Assembly (NCBI GenBank): GCA_943359485.1
Contig: CALRHR010000006.1
Coordinates: 1 to 45,446 of the forward strand
Direction: 5' to 3'
DNA length: 45,446 bases
DNA from: Candidatus Nomurabacteria bacterium
Lineage (GTDB): Bacteria > Patescibacteriota > Minisyncoccia > Phycocordibacterales > UBA9973
The notes beneath the pieces were generated by a model, which ran no database searches, was not told the DNA's origin, and worked only from the letters and a program-made list of their open reading frames with translations. Of the stretch, positions 38,050 through 45,340 are shown piece by piece (the stretch's first letter is position 1; each line of letters opens with the position of its first letter). The position numbers and the translations under genes were made by a program.

Positions 38050-38673
38050 TCACCCTAAGGCTTCGATAAATTTCTCTTCGAAACCTTTTTCAAAGTTACG
38101 TGCGAAGTAACTCTGCCTGACCGCTGGGTTGTCGATCAGAGTGGAGAGGGAATTAATGGGAACTTTCTTCCCGTTTATATCTCTGACCACCTTACAAGAA
38201 AATATTTTTTTAAAGTTTGGTATTTTTTCTTTTCTTGTGACGGGAGCCGCCGCGTACCAGGTGGCACGCGGGAATTTCCAACTGTTACGCTCTCGCACGA
38301 GCGCAATAGTTGTCCCGGAACTTATCACGTCGTCAATCACCACGACGTTTTTGATTCCAGGATGTATACCCCACCCGAGAGAATGAACCAGAACTACTGG
38401 CTCACTCTCTGGATACCAAATTCTTTTCGCAAAAACTTCTTGCGAAGGAAGATGGCCATTAAAACCCAAAGATTTGACTCTCTGGGCACTCTCCCCGGGG
38501 TACAAGAAGAGAGTTGACTCTTGTTTTAGGTCCAGCTGTCCGAAGACAGCCTCTTGGAGTTCGGTAATCATGACCGATTCATCCCAGAACTGAACCCGTT
38601 GAATCCTTGCTTCTTCAAACAAGGAGATGAGGCTAGAAAGCGATCGCCCTAAATCGTTTATGATGATTACCAT
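38050..38673 (-). CDS. Phosphoribosyltransferase-like protein
   Basis: 207 residues from ATG 38673, which has a strong AAGGAGGGAG site just upstream; an upstream in-frame ATG at 38730 lacks one. The PRTase PRPP loop is VVVIDDVISSGTTIALVRE. The rest, with MVIIINDLGRSLSSLISLF at the start, does not match a specific subfamily that I can name. Possible roles are nucleotide salvage or a nucleotide-linked regulator. Its GC content is about 50%, and it has a strong Shine-Dalgarno sequence and a strong terminator, unlike most neighbours; this suggests horizontal transfer. Its leader holds three AT- and CT-rich inverted repeats (38676-38765). Confidence 0.72.
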   Translation of the reverse strand: MVIIINDLGRSLSSLISLFEEARIQRVQFWDESVMITELQEAVFGQLDLKQESTLFLYPGESAQRVKSLGFNGHLPSQEVFAKRIWYPESEPVVLVHSLGWGIHPGIKNVVVIDDVISSGTTIALVRERNSWKFPRATWYAAAPVTRKEKIPNFKKIFSCKVVRDINGKKVPINSLSTLIDNPAVRQSYFARNFEKGFEEKFIEALG

Positions 38674-38675
38674 TT

Positions 38676-38765
38676 CTCCCTCCTTGTGAAGAAACCCTCT
38701 TGCAGAGAGGGGACAGATTTTTTTATGCAAAAAAAATCTAACCTCTCTCTACGAAAAAGAGGTTC
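38676..38765 (-). other. Hairpin-rich leader of the phosphoribosyltransferase gene
   Basis: Minus-strand AACCTCT/AGAGGTT, then AGATTTTTTT/AAAAAAATCT, then cctctctgc/gagagg type arms, and finally the AAGGAGGGAG ribosome-binding site. No known riboswitch consensus is recognised. Confidence 0.4.
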
Positions 38766-38801
38766 TGTGGTGTAATTTTGAATTATTAAAAATTAATTTT
38801 T

Positions 38802-39338
38802 TCATTTTGTTTTTGCTTGTTTAATTGCTCCACTAACTGCATCTTTAGGATTTTTAGCTGAAATAATTTTCACCGTTTTTCTTGAATCAAGATATTTTTC
38901 TTTTAATATTTTAGAAGCCCAACCGAAAGTATTTTTCATAACAATAATCGGTATTTTGTTTCTATAACATACGGAGATTTCTTGCAGAGTTCCTACTCCA
39001 CCACCAATAACAATTACTGCATCGCACATTAAGGGAATAAATACTTCATCAAGACCTGCGATTTTTGATCCAGTTATAATTTCTATATCTGTCCATTTAT
39101 TGGATGTGCCTCTTGGTCCAGTGATAACTCCAATAGTTGTGCCGTTACTTTCTTTTGCACCTCGAGCCGCATATTCCATAACTCCACCTTTTCCACCGGT
39201 TATAACAATTACTCCCGCTTTTGCAAGTAAAAATCCGACTTCTTTAGCCATTTCTAATTCTTTATTTGTTGGCCCATTACCCACTGGATATTCTTCTTTT
39301 CCTGCCCAACCCAACACCCCTATTTGTAGTTTTTTCAT
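38802..39338 (-). CDS. LOG-like / TIGR00725-type Rossmann protein
   Basis: 178 residues. The SLOG-superfamily pattern is clear: QIGVLGWAGKEEYPVGNGPTN at the start, VIVITGGKGGVMEYAARGAKE (GGKGGVM), and AVIVIGGGVGTLQEISVCYRNKIPIIVM (GGGxGTLQE). These bind nucleotides or cytokinin-type nucleotides; the LOG enzymes release free bases from nucleoside 5'-monophosphates. The Glu of TLQE and the GGxGG loop are conserved. It follows the aspartoacylase-like gene with its ATG 2 nt after that stop, so the two are one unit. Function cannot be fixed without structural comparison; a role in nucleotide metabolism is plausible. Confidence 0.82.
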   Translation of the reverse strand: MKKLQIGVLGWAGKEEYPVGNGPTNKELEMAKEVGFLLAKAGVIVITGGKGGVMEYAARGAKESNGTTIGVITGPRGTSNKWTDIEIITGSKIAGLDEVFIPLMCDAVIVIGGGVGTLQEISVCYRNKIPIIVMKNTFGWASKILKEKYLDSRKTVKIISAKNPKDAVSGAIKQAKTK

Positions 39339-39340
39339 AA

Positions 39341-40081
39341 TTAATATGGGAAACTAAATTTCTGATAAAAATCGACTTTTCTTAATTTGTAACAAACTAT
39401 ACCTTCGTCTTTATATTGGTTAACTAATAATGGGAAAAATTCTTGACCGTTTAACTTCACCTCCTTAAAATCTTTCAGATTTATATTGCCTAACTCATCT
39501 TTTTTGACAGATCCAAATACTTGGTAAAGTTCTTTGTTGCCACCTGGTATCATATTTTTTTTAGATACAAAAGTATTAAAGATGTTTTCTAATTCTTTAT
39601 GAACACTGGTACTATCTTTCGGGCCACACTCAATCCCAACTCCACAGTCTACAAAACGTGAAAGGGGACCCGTACTTCTGCCGTTATTAGTGCTGCCCCA
39701 AATCACTATTTTTTTAATTGGCAGAGAATATACTAGAAACATATTTTGCGGAGTTGGGTTAGTTACGATAGTAAAAATATCTGAATCAGAGATAGTTCCG
39801 TGAATGTCTAGGACGAAAGAATAATTTTTTGACTCTTCCATGATTTCTCTGGCTCTTTTTTCTTCATACAATGCTGATTTTTCTTTTCCGGGTGCGATAC
39901 GGTTTAAATCAACATCAATAAATCTTTTGTTTTCTTTTAATGCTTTAGGATTACCGACAATAAAATCAAAATCGTTCGGAAACTTTTTCTTGATGCCTTT
40001 AATAATTGGTAGGCTAAAAGCCTCATCGCCGTGTGTGGCAACAATTACCAAAAACTTTTTCTTTTTATTTATGTTTTTCAT
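39341..40081 (-). CDS. Succinylglutamate desuccinylase/aspartoacylase-family protein
   Basis: 246 residues from ATG 40081, which has AAGGAAGG eight nt upstream; the longer frame upstream crosses a terminator hairpin and is probably not translated. Zinc hydrolase motifs: VIVATHGDEAFSLPIIKGI (HxxE), VDLNRIAPG and VLDIHGTISDSD (third ligand). Members deacylate N-acyl amino acids such as succinylglutamate or N-acetylaspartate, and some relatives are carboxypeptidase-like. The substrate is unknown. It is co-transcribed with the LOG-like gene. Confidence 0.78.
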   Translation of the reverse strand: MKNINKKKKFLVIVATHGDEAFSLPIIKGIKKKFPNDFDFIVGNPKALKENKRFIDVDLNRIAPGKEKSALYEEKRAREIMEESKNYSFVLDIHGTISDSDIFTIVTNPTPQNMFLVYSLPIKKIVIWGSTNNGRSTGPLSRFVDCGVGIECGPKDSTSVHKELENIFNTFVSKKNMIPGGNKELYQVFGSVKKDELGNINLKDFKEVKLNGQEFFPLLVNQYKDEGIVCYKLRKVDFYQKFSFPY

Positions 40082-40113
40082 AATTTTTACCTTCCTTGTA
40101 AGGAAGAAAGGAT

Positions 40114-40149
40114 GCTGGTCGGTCGGCGTGTAAGTCGATGCCGACCAGC
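40114..40149 (-). terminator. Hairpin after the GNAT gene
   Basis: Minus-strand GCTGGTCGG (40149-40141) with CCGACCGACCAGC (40126-40114; one extra base), followed by atcctttctt. It separates the GC-rich GNAT gene from the following AT-rich pair. Confidence 0.75.
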
Positions 40150-40169
40150 GCAAATTCTTACTCGCAAAA

Positions 40170-40718
40170 CTAATCGAGGGTGGCGTTGTAATCGAGCCAC
40201 TCCTCCTTGAAAATCCGTAGCAGGATATCATCGTGATACTGCCCGTCTACGAAGTATTCCTTCTCGAGGACGCCCTGCCTACGAAAGCCGAGCTTCTCGA
40301 AACACCGCAGGCTCCGCTCGTTGAAAGCAAACACATCAGCGTTCACTTTTCGAAGGTTCAGCGTGTTGAAGGCGTACCATAGTATTAGCGTGACAGCTTC
40401 GCTTCCAATACCTTTGCGGTGGTTACCTTCACCAAGGAACACTGTCAGCTTTCCGGTGCCGTTGATCAGATTGATGCGCCGGAGAGTGATGAATCCGATA
40501 ATCTCGTCACCCAGAGCGATGCCGAGAAACACTTTGTCTTTTCCAGTGATGTCCTCGACGGTTCTCTGAGCTGTGAAAGGAAAGTTCCTGCCGATGAAAC
40601 AACCCAGCTTCGGGTCGTTGCGGAACGACATGACCTTCTCGACCGCTTTCGTGTCCGCTGGGTCGATCACAACGAGGGTTATCTTTTTACCCGCAAGAAA
40701 TACTTTAAACTTGTTCAT
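40170..40718 (-). CDS. GNAT acetyltransferase (RimJ/RimL-like)
   Basis: 182 residues. The GNAT fold motif A is visible as TGKLTVFLGEGNHRKGIGSEAVTLILWYAFNTLNLRKVNADVFAFNERSLRCFEKLGFRRQGVLEKEYFVDGQYHDDILLRI, including the acetyl-CoA loop (GNHRKGIGSEA, R/QxxGxG/A type) and the NERSLRCFEKLGF block of RimJ/RimL and spermidine acetyltransferases. The substrate cannot be predicted. GC content is about 50%, against a low average around it, which suggests recent transfer. It is flanked by terminators on both sides, a self-contained cassette. Confidence 0.85.
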   Translation of the reverse strand: MNKFKVFLAGKKITLVVIDPADTKAVEKVMSFRNDPKLGCFIGRNFPFTAQRTVEDITGKDKVFLGIALGDEIIGFITLRRINLINGTGKLTVFLGEGNHRKGIGSEAVTLILWYAFNTLNLRKVNADVFAFNERSLRCFEKLGFRRQGVLEKEYFVDGQYHDDILLRIFKEEWLDYNATLD

Positions 40719-40786
40719 TTTTTACTCTCGAAGAACTAATCATCCCGTATGGCGGATGGTCCATAGCGTTTCGTAGGAGAACGCAA

Positions 40787-40824
40787 AACCCCTTCCTAAG
40801 CAAACTTAGGAAGGGGTTAGTTTT
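40787..40824. terminator. Strong hairpin between TrpR-like gene 2 and GNAT gene
   Basis: AACCCCTTCCTAAG-CAAA-CTTAGGAAGGGGTT, 14-bp perfect arms. It ends the TrpR-like 2 transcript on the minus strand; the T-tract there is short. Confidence 0.75.
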
Positions 40825-40842
40825 GAAAAATAATTTTTTAAA

Positions 40843-41280
40843 TTACGAACTCAAACGCAACCCTTTCCCAAGTTTGGAAAGAGTGGTATGCGAAACTGTT
40901 TTTGAGTTTCGTCCCGAGCTTTTAGGGGGGAGTGTAGAGAGGCGATTCAAAATCAAACGATATCCACCGAGAGGACCTTTGAGCCATTTTGCAATGCGGG
41001 CGATAGTCGTGGGGGAGAGGCCCGTGTCTTCTCTAATAGCTTCGTACTGTACATCTTTGGAAAGCAGGGTGGCAGCTTCGAGTCTGTTTGCAAATTCTTT
41101 AATTTCTTTTTCGGTCATCAGGTCACGCAGAAAACGCTGCGCTTCATCCGCATTTTTCAGTACCAAAACAGCTTTCACTAGCTGTCCATTTTTCTTTGTA
41201 TTCCAGTCGATTTTAAGGCCAATCCCTTGGACCAGCTTTACCACCCCAACTGATGTATTTTTATTCATTCCTTTACTCAT
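40843..41280 (-). CDS. TrpR-like (YerC/YecD-type) regulator 2
   Basis: 145 residues from ATG 41280; a much longer open frame upstream crosses the promoter and is not used. The TrpR-like core is LRDLMTEKEIKEFANRLEAATLLSKDVQYEAIREDTGLSPTTIARIAKWLKGPLGGYRLILNRL, with a helix-turn-helix at DTGLSPTTIARIAKWL. It has an N-terminal extension of about 45 residues and a Ser/Thr-rich C-terminus. The perfect promoter TTGACT-17-TATAGT lies 6 nt before the start. It is divergent from a kynurenine-formamidase-like gene; three spaced ACTATA repeats lie between (41287-41310) and may be its operator. It is clearly distinct from the repressor at 29152. Confidence 0.8.
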   Translation of the reverse strand: MSKGMNKNTSVGVVKLVQGIGLKIDWNTKKNGQLVKAVLVLKNADEAQRFLRDLMTEKEIKEFANRLEAATLLSKDVQYEAIREDTGLSPTTIARIAKWLKGPLGGYRLILNRLSTLPPKSSGRNSKTVSHTTLSKLGKGLRLSS

Positions 41281-41286
41281 CCCGCT

Positions 41287-41315
41287 ACTATAGCAAACTA
41301 TATTACTATAGTCAA
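41287..41315 (-). promoter_or_regulatory. Promoter of TrpR-like gene 2 with ACTATA repeats
   Basis: Minus-strand TTGACT (41315-41310), 17-bp spacer, TATAGT (41292-41287), extended by TGC. ACTATA occurs on the plus strand at 41287, 41297 and 41305, so a repressor could cover the promoter. The -10 ends 6 nt before the ATG. Confidence 0.8.
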
Positions 41316-41364
41316 GTGTAGTAGATAATGGGGTGGGGAAAACTTTATACTCAGGATTTGTCTG

Positions 41365-41373
41365 TGCTATGCT
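41365..41373 (+). promoter_or_regulatory. Extended -10 promoter of the cyclase gene
   Basis: TGCTATGCT, 6 nt before ATG 41380. Confidence 0.55.
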
Positions 41374-41379
41374 GTATGG

Positions 41380-42060
41380 ATGAATAAAGAATTTAAAGTT
41401 GTTGATCTTACTCATACACTTTCGCCGGAAATTCTAACTTGGGATGGAAGTTGTGGATTTGAAATGGCGACAACACTTGATTATGCAGATTGTACTCATC
41501 CGGATCTTTTTCGAAAACATAGTTTGAAAATGGAATGTGGTATCGGCACGCACATAGATGCCCCGGCGCATGTTGTTCTAGATGGGAGAACAGTTGATAA
41601 ACTTATTATGGAAGAATTAGTAACTGGTTGCATTGTCATTGATGTCAGCTCCGAAGCTCATGAGAATTATATGATCATGCCGGAGGTTGTCGAAAAATTT
41701 GAAAAAAAATATGGAGAAATAAAATCTAATAGTTTTGTAATTTTTTATACAGGATGGGACAAACACTGGAACGATACAGAAAAATATAACAATAATCATA
41801 AATTCCCTAGCGTCGATATTTCGACTGCGAAACTTCTTATGGAAAGAAATATCGCAGGTTTGGGTATCGATACTCTCTCAGCGGATACGGGAATAAACGG
41901 TTTCCCCGTGCATCGAGAGATTTTAGGCGCGGATAAATATCTTGTGGAAAATGTTGCGAATGCAAGAGAGTTACCGTCAAGCGGATCAAGAATTTTAGTA
42001 TTGCCAATGAAAATAAAAGACGGGACAGAAGCACCTGTGCGGTTAGTAGCGTTTATATAA
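41380..42060 (+). CDS. Cyclase-family (kynurenine-formamidase-like) hydrolase
   Basis: 226 residues. The cyclase-family metal site is GIGTHIDAPAHVV (HxGTHxDxPxH type), preceded by VVDLTHTLSPEILTWDG at the N-terminus and followed by FVIFYTGWDKHW and AGLGIDTLSAD. KynB, a family member, hydrolyses N-formylkynurenine in tryptophan breakdown; other members act on isatin or are uncharacterised. The divergent TrpR-like regulator suggests an aromatic or tryptophan-linked substrate (inference). Its 3' end overlaps the end of convergent pepN by 18 nt. Confidence 0.85.
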   Translation: MNKEFKVVDLTHTLSPEILTWDGSCGFEMATTLDYADCTHPDLFRKHSLKMECGIGTHIDAPAHVVLDGRTVDKLIMEELVTGCIVIDVSSEAHENYMIMPEVVEKFEKKYGEIKSNSFVIFYTGWDKHWNDTEKYNNNHKFPSVDISTAKLLMERNIAGLGIDTLSADTGINGFPVHREILGADKYLVENVANARELPSSGSRILVLPMKIKDGTEAPVRLVAFI

Positions 42061-44550
42061 AAATTCTTCTATTTCTTCTCCGTCTCTTTTGATCCAAGCT
42101 ACATTTCCCTCCAGTCGTTCGAGGACTTGGAGGACGGCGCGTTTGGCGCCGGGGGCTTCGTGGGTAGCAAAGAATTTTTTGAAAGATTTAAGGTGTTTCT
42201 CTTCGGCACTAGCACTTATACCTTTGACTAATCGTGAAAGGGTAAAACCGCCACCACCATATCGAGTCATTAATAATTTCCAATTTTTATCTATAAAATT
42301 AAACCAGACATCACGACCCATCGGATTATTTGCAACACTAGAGAGGATGCCGACAGTGTCTTGGATACGGACATTTTTAGAAATTGCAAATTTACAAGCA
42401 GAGTTTAAAATTTTTTGATTTTTAAACTCACCCAAGGCACTACCAATTCTATTTTTTTCTTCATGTAGTGTTTCTTTTTTATATTTTTTTACTAGTAGGT
42501 TGTATTCTTTACTGTTGCCATGTGTAGCAATTATAGAATATATTGCGCCACGAATATCTGGGGATATGTGTTTTCCTTTTTGCATAAATGAGAATTTTTT
42601 TCTAGCTTCTAAAATTATTTCTTTATCACCAGCTCGTCCGACGCGAGAAATGGCAAGAGACCGGAGGAGTGTGTCGGTGTGAGATTCTCTTTTCTTTTTG
42701 TGCCAGCCAAGACGCTTTATGGTAGGGGAAAATAAATTATTAATTAATATATTTAAATTTTTCTTAACTTTGTTTTCAGTAAAAAGTTGTTCAAGTTGCG
42801 AGAGTCCCATAGCTATTTCAAGCCAAACAGTATAATTATCTTCTTTTTTATAAGAAGGGATAAATTCCAATGCGTCTGTTGTAGGTATGGTGCCTGATTC
42901 TGCTAGAGCGAACAGATCTCTAATGATTCCCAGCCTATCTCGAGCACTTAATTTTTTACTTTGTATGGGTTCGCGAAGTTTTTCTAATAATTCTTTGGAG
43001 TAAGCTGTTCTATAAAATCCAGTCTCGCCAAAATTTACCTTATTTTTTTTAAAAGTTATTGGGATTTCCCACTTCGTAGTGTTTTTAATTCTTTTTGCTG
43101 AGATCGGGCTTGAGAAGAATCTCTTTTGCGAGGAATTAATTTTACCGTTTACCATGGAAATGCTTACGACAGGATATCCTGGTTTCGAAGTCCAATTGTG
43201 CATCATTTTGGCGACAGGTTTATGAGAAACTTTTTCAAATGCTTGCCAGAGGTGAATAGTCTCGGTATTTTTGTAACTATGTTTTTTTAAATAATAACCC
43301 AGACCATCTCGAAAGTCTCTCTCTCCTAAATAATCTGCCAACATCCGGATGATAGAAGCCCCTTTGGAATACGAAACAGCATCAAAAATTTCACCAATTT
43401 CATTTGGGTGATGCACTTCTATCTCAATAGGGTGAGTGGAAGCAAGAGCATCCAACCGTAAGGCTATCCCTAGATCATTAGTTGAAAATTGTGTCCAAAT
43501 ATCCCATTTTGGAAAAAGTTTATCTACTGCTAGATATTCTATATATGAAGCAAATCCTTCGTTCAGCCACAAATGTGTCCACCATTCCATAGTTACTAAA
43601 TTGCCAAACCATTGATGAGCTATCTCGTGCGCGATGACAAGCGCCACCCATTGTTTGCTCGAAACAGAAGAGTGATTTTCATCTATTAAAAGCGCATTTT
43701 CTCGGTATGTGATTGCTCCCCAATTTTCCATCGCCCCTGAATCAAAATCTGGAATAGCTATCATATCCAGTGTGTTAAGTGGATACGGAATATCAAAATA
43801 TTTTTCATAAAATTCTAATACTTTTACTGCGACATCAAGAGCGAATTTTGCCTGATGCTTTTTTCCGGGAGTGGTGTGAACTCGTACTATTACACCGCGA
43901 CTAGATTTCTTTTCTAAATATTCAAAATCTCCGACAATGAAAGCGAGGAGGTATGTGGACATTTTAGGTGTGGGTGCAAATTTTATTATTTCAAAACCAG
44001 CTTCGTGTTCGGCCACGGAGACTGGTAGAGTGTTTGAGATTGCCATTTTACCTTTGGGAACGATAAGAGAAACATGAAAGACTGCTTTGTGTGCTGGCTC
44101 GTCAAAGCAAGGGAAGGCACGGCGGGCATCCGTGGCCTCGAATTGCGTAGTAGCCATGTGTCTGTATTCTTCTTTGCCTTGCCCGCTTACACTGTAACGG
44201 CTACGGTAGAAACCGCGCATTTTGTCATTTAGGATTCCTTTGAAGACGATGGTGAGCTTTGTTTTACCAGATGGAATTAATTTTGGAAAAGCAAAAATGA
44301 CTGTTTCAGATTTTTGATTGTAAGATATTTTACCAAATATATCATCTTCTTTTTTTTGCCAAAGTCCGACTTTGGCAGTTGTAATTTCTATTTCTTTTGA
44401 ATGCAGGGTTAAAGTTTTGGTTGGTTTTTTAAGGAGAAGAGTAATGGTCTCAATACCTTCAAAAGTAAAATTTTTTAAATCAGGTTTTAGTTGGATATTA
44501 TAGGCTGTCGGTATTACATTTTTTGACAATCGGACGCTTCTGTTTTTCAT
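42043..44550 (-). CDS. pepN: M1 family aminopeptidase
   Basis: 835 residues. Zinc metallopeptidase that removes N-terminal amino acids. The exopeptidase motif is DFDSGAMENWGAITYRE (GAMEN), and the zinc site is VIAHEIAHQWFGNLVTMEWWTHLWLNEGFASY (HExxH-18-E). The N-terminal beta domain has EGIETITLLLK and QFEATDARRAFPCFDEPAHKA. The C-terminal half is an ERAP1-C-like helical repeat ending RLEGNVAWIKRDGEEIEEF. No signal peptide is seen. A 21-nt palindrome shared with mnmA (44357-44377) is translated as AKVGLWQ near residue 60. It starts only 22 nt from scpA on the other strand. Confidence 0.96.
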   Translation of the reverse strand: MKNRSVRLSKNVIPTAYNIQLKPDLKNFTFEGIETITLLLKKPTKTLTLHSKEIEITTAKVGLWQKKEDDIFGKISYNQKSETVIFAFPKLIPSGKTKLTIVFKGILNDKMRGFYRSRYSVSGQGKEEYRHMATTQFEATDARRAFPCFDEPAHKAVFHVSLIVPKGKMAISNTLPVSVAEHEAGFEIIKFAPTPKMSTYLLAFIVGDFEYLEKKSSRGVIVRVHTTPGKKHQAKFALDVAVKVLEFYEKYFDIPYPLNTLDMIAIPDFDSGAMENWGAITYRENALLIDENHSSVSSKQWVALVIAHEIAHQWFGNLVTMEWWTHLWLNEGFASYIEYLAVDKLFPKWDIWTQFSTNDLGIALRLDALASTHPIEIEVHHPNEIGEIFDAVSYSKGASIIRMLADYLGERDFRDGLGYYLKKHSYKNTETIHLWQAFEKVSHKPVAKMMHNWTSKPGYPVVSISMVNGKINSSQKRFFSSPISAKRIKNTTKWEIPITFKKNKVNFGETGFYRTAYSKELLEKLREPIQSKKLSARDRLGIIRDLFALAESGTIPTTDALEFIPSYKKEDNYTVWLEIAMGLSQLEQLFTENKVKKNLNILINNLFSPTIKRLGWHKKKRESHTDTLLRSLAISRVGRAGDKEIILEARKKFSFMQKGKHISPDIRGAIYSIIATHGNSKEYNLLVKKYKKETLHEEKNRIGSALGEFKNQKILNSACKFAISKNVRIQDTVGILSSVANNPMGRDVWFNFIDKNWKLLMTRYGGGGFTLSRLVKGISASAEEKHLKSFKKFFATHEAPGAKRAVLQVLERLEGNVAWIKRDGEEIEEFLYKRY
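44357..44377 (+). repeat. 21-nt palindrome P21, copy in pepN
   Basis: Identical on the plus strand to 181-201. The two copies are read from opposite strands: mnmA as CQSPTLAK and pepN as AKVGLWQ. Confidence 0.85.
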
Positions 44551-44557
44551 AAATTGA

Positions 44558-44567
44558 TGTTATCATA
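44558..44567. promoter_or_regulatory. Overlapping divergent -10 boxes of scpA and pepN
   Basis: Plus strand TGTTATCAT (extended -10, TATCAT 44561-44566) lies 6 nt before the scpA GTG. Minus strand TATGAT (44567-44562) lies 11 nt before the pepN ATG. Both fall within a 22-bp gap, so the two genes must compete for the same site. Confidence 0.55.
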
Positions 44568-44572
44568 TAAAG

Positions 44573-45340
44573 GTGGAAACCCAAAATTATCAGAGTTACC
44601 AAATAAAAGTTAACGGTTTTGAGGGTCCATTTGGATTGCTTCTTGATCTCGTGGAAAAAAGAAAGCTTTTCATTAACGATGTTTCTCTTTCGGCGGTGAC
44701 CGAGGACTTTTTGAACTATATGAGCAAGTTAGAGGGTCTATATCCTGGGGAAATTTCTAGTTTTGTGTTGGTGGCGTCTACTTTGCTTTTAATTAAATCA
44801 AAATCTTTACTTCCTAATTTGAATTTGACGGACGAGGAAAAAGGCGATATTAAAAATCTCGAAGAGCGTCTGCGGTTGTATGAGCTTTTTATAAAATTGG
44901 GTGGTAATGTTAAAAGTATGTTTGGCAAGGAAATGATTTTTGCGCCACTCGAGCGAAAGTCAGAAATTCTAGTGTTTTTGCCAGATAGCCAAATCACCAA
45001 AGAAAGCATGATGTATTTTGCGCGCGAAGTTTTAGGTGGAATACCGAAAAAAGTTTTTTTACCAGAAACGGATGTGAAGAAAGTTATATCTATTGAAGAG
45101 ATGATAGATAAATTGACGGAGAGAATAACAAGTACAATGAGAATGAGCTTCTCAGATTTTTCTGGTAAAAAGGGTGGGACACATACGCGTGAAGAAAAAG
45201 TGACAGTTATAGTGGGGTTTTTAGCAATGCTGGAATTAGTGAGAAATGGAATATTAGATGCAGTGCAAAATAATCACCGAGAAGATATTATTATTAGTAA
45301 GCAGGTTCTAGAACCTAGAAACTATGAACCTAGAAACTAA
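44573..45340 (+). CDS. scpA: Segregation and condensation protein A
   Basis: 255 residues from a GTG start, fixed by the -10 box 6 nt before it. ScpA is the kleisin that bridges SMC heads and binds ScpB in the chromosome condensation complex. Family blocks: YQIKVNGFEGPFGLLLDLVEKRKLFINDVSLSAVTEDFLNYMSKLEGL, ISSFVLVASTLLLIKSKSLLP and EEKVTVIVGFLAMLELVRNGILDAVQ. The last ten residues (VLEPRNYEPRN) are coded by repeat R3, and the gene overlaps scpB by 17 nt within that repeat. Confidence 0.97.
   Translation: METQNYQSYQIKVNGFEGPFGLLLDLVEKRKLFINDVSLSAVTEDFLNYMSKLEGLYPGEISSFVLVASTLLLIKSKSLLPNLNLTDEEKGDIKNLEERLRLYELFIKLGGNVKSMFGKEMIFAPLERKSEILVFLPDSQITKESMMYFAREVLGGIPKKVFLPETDVKKVISIEEMIDKLTERITSTMRMSFSDFSGKKGGTHTREEKVTVIVGFLAMLELVRNGILDAVQNNHREDIIISKQVLEPRNYEPRN
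45305..45338 (+). repeat. Repeat R3, copy 4, spanning the scpA/scpB overlap
   Basis: ggttctagaacctagaaactatgaacctagaaact. The repeat is translated twice: as the tail of ScpA (LEPRNYEPRN) and, one frame over, as the MNLET start of ScpB. Confidence 0.75.

Noticed and set aside
40082-40231. N-terminal extension of the aspartoacylase-like frame
   Set aside because: It would cross the terminator hairpin at 40114-40149, and a good ribosome-binding site precedes ATG 40081.
41281-41415. N-terminal extension of TrpR-like gene 2
   Set aside because: It would include the consensus promoter TTGACT-17-TATAGT and overlap the cyclase promoter; ATG 41280 fits better.
324-45340. Alternative genetic code (UGA as Gly or Trp)
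   Set aside because: UGA acts as a normal stop, for example at the end of the trp leader ORF, and conserved Trp and Gly positions use standard codons.
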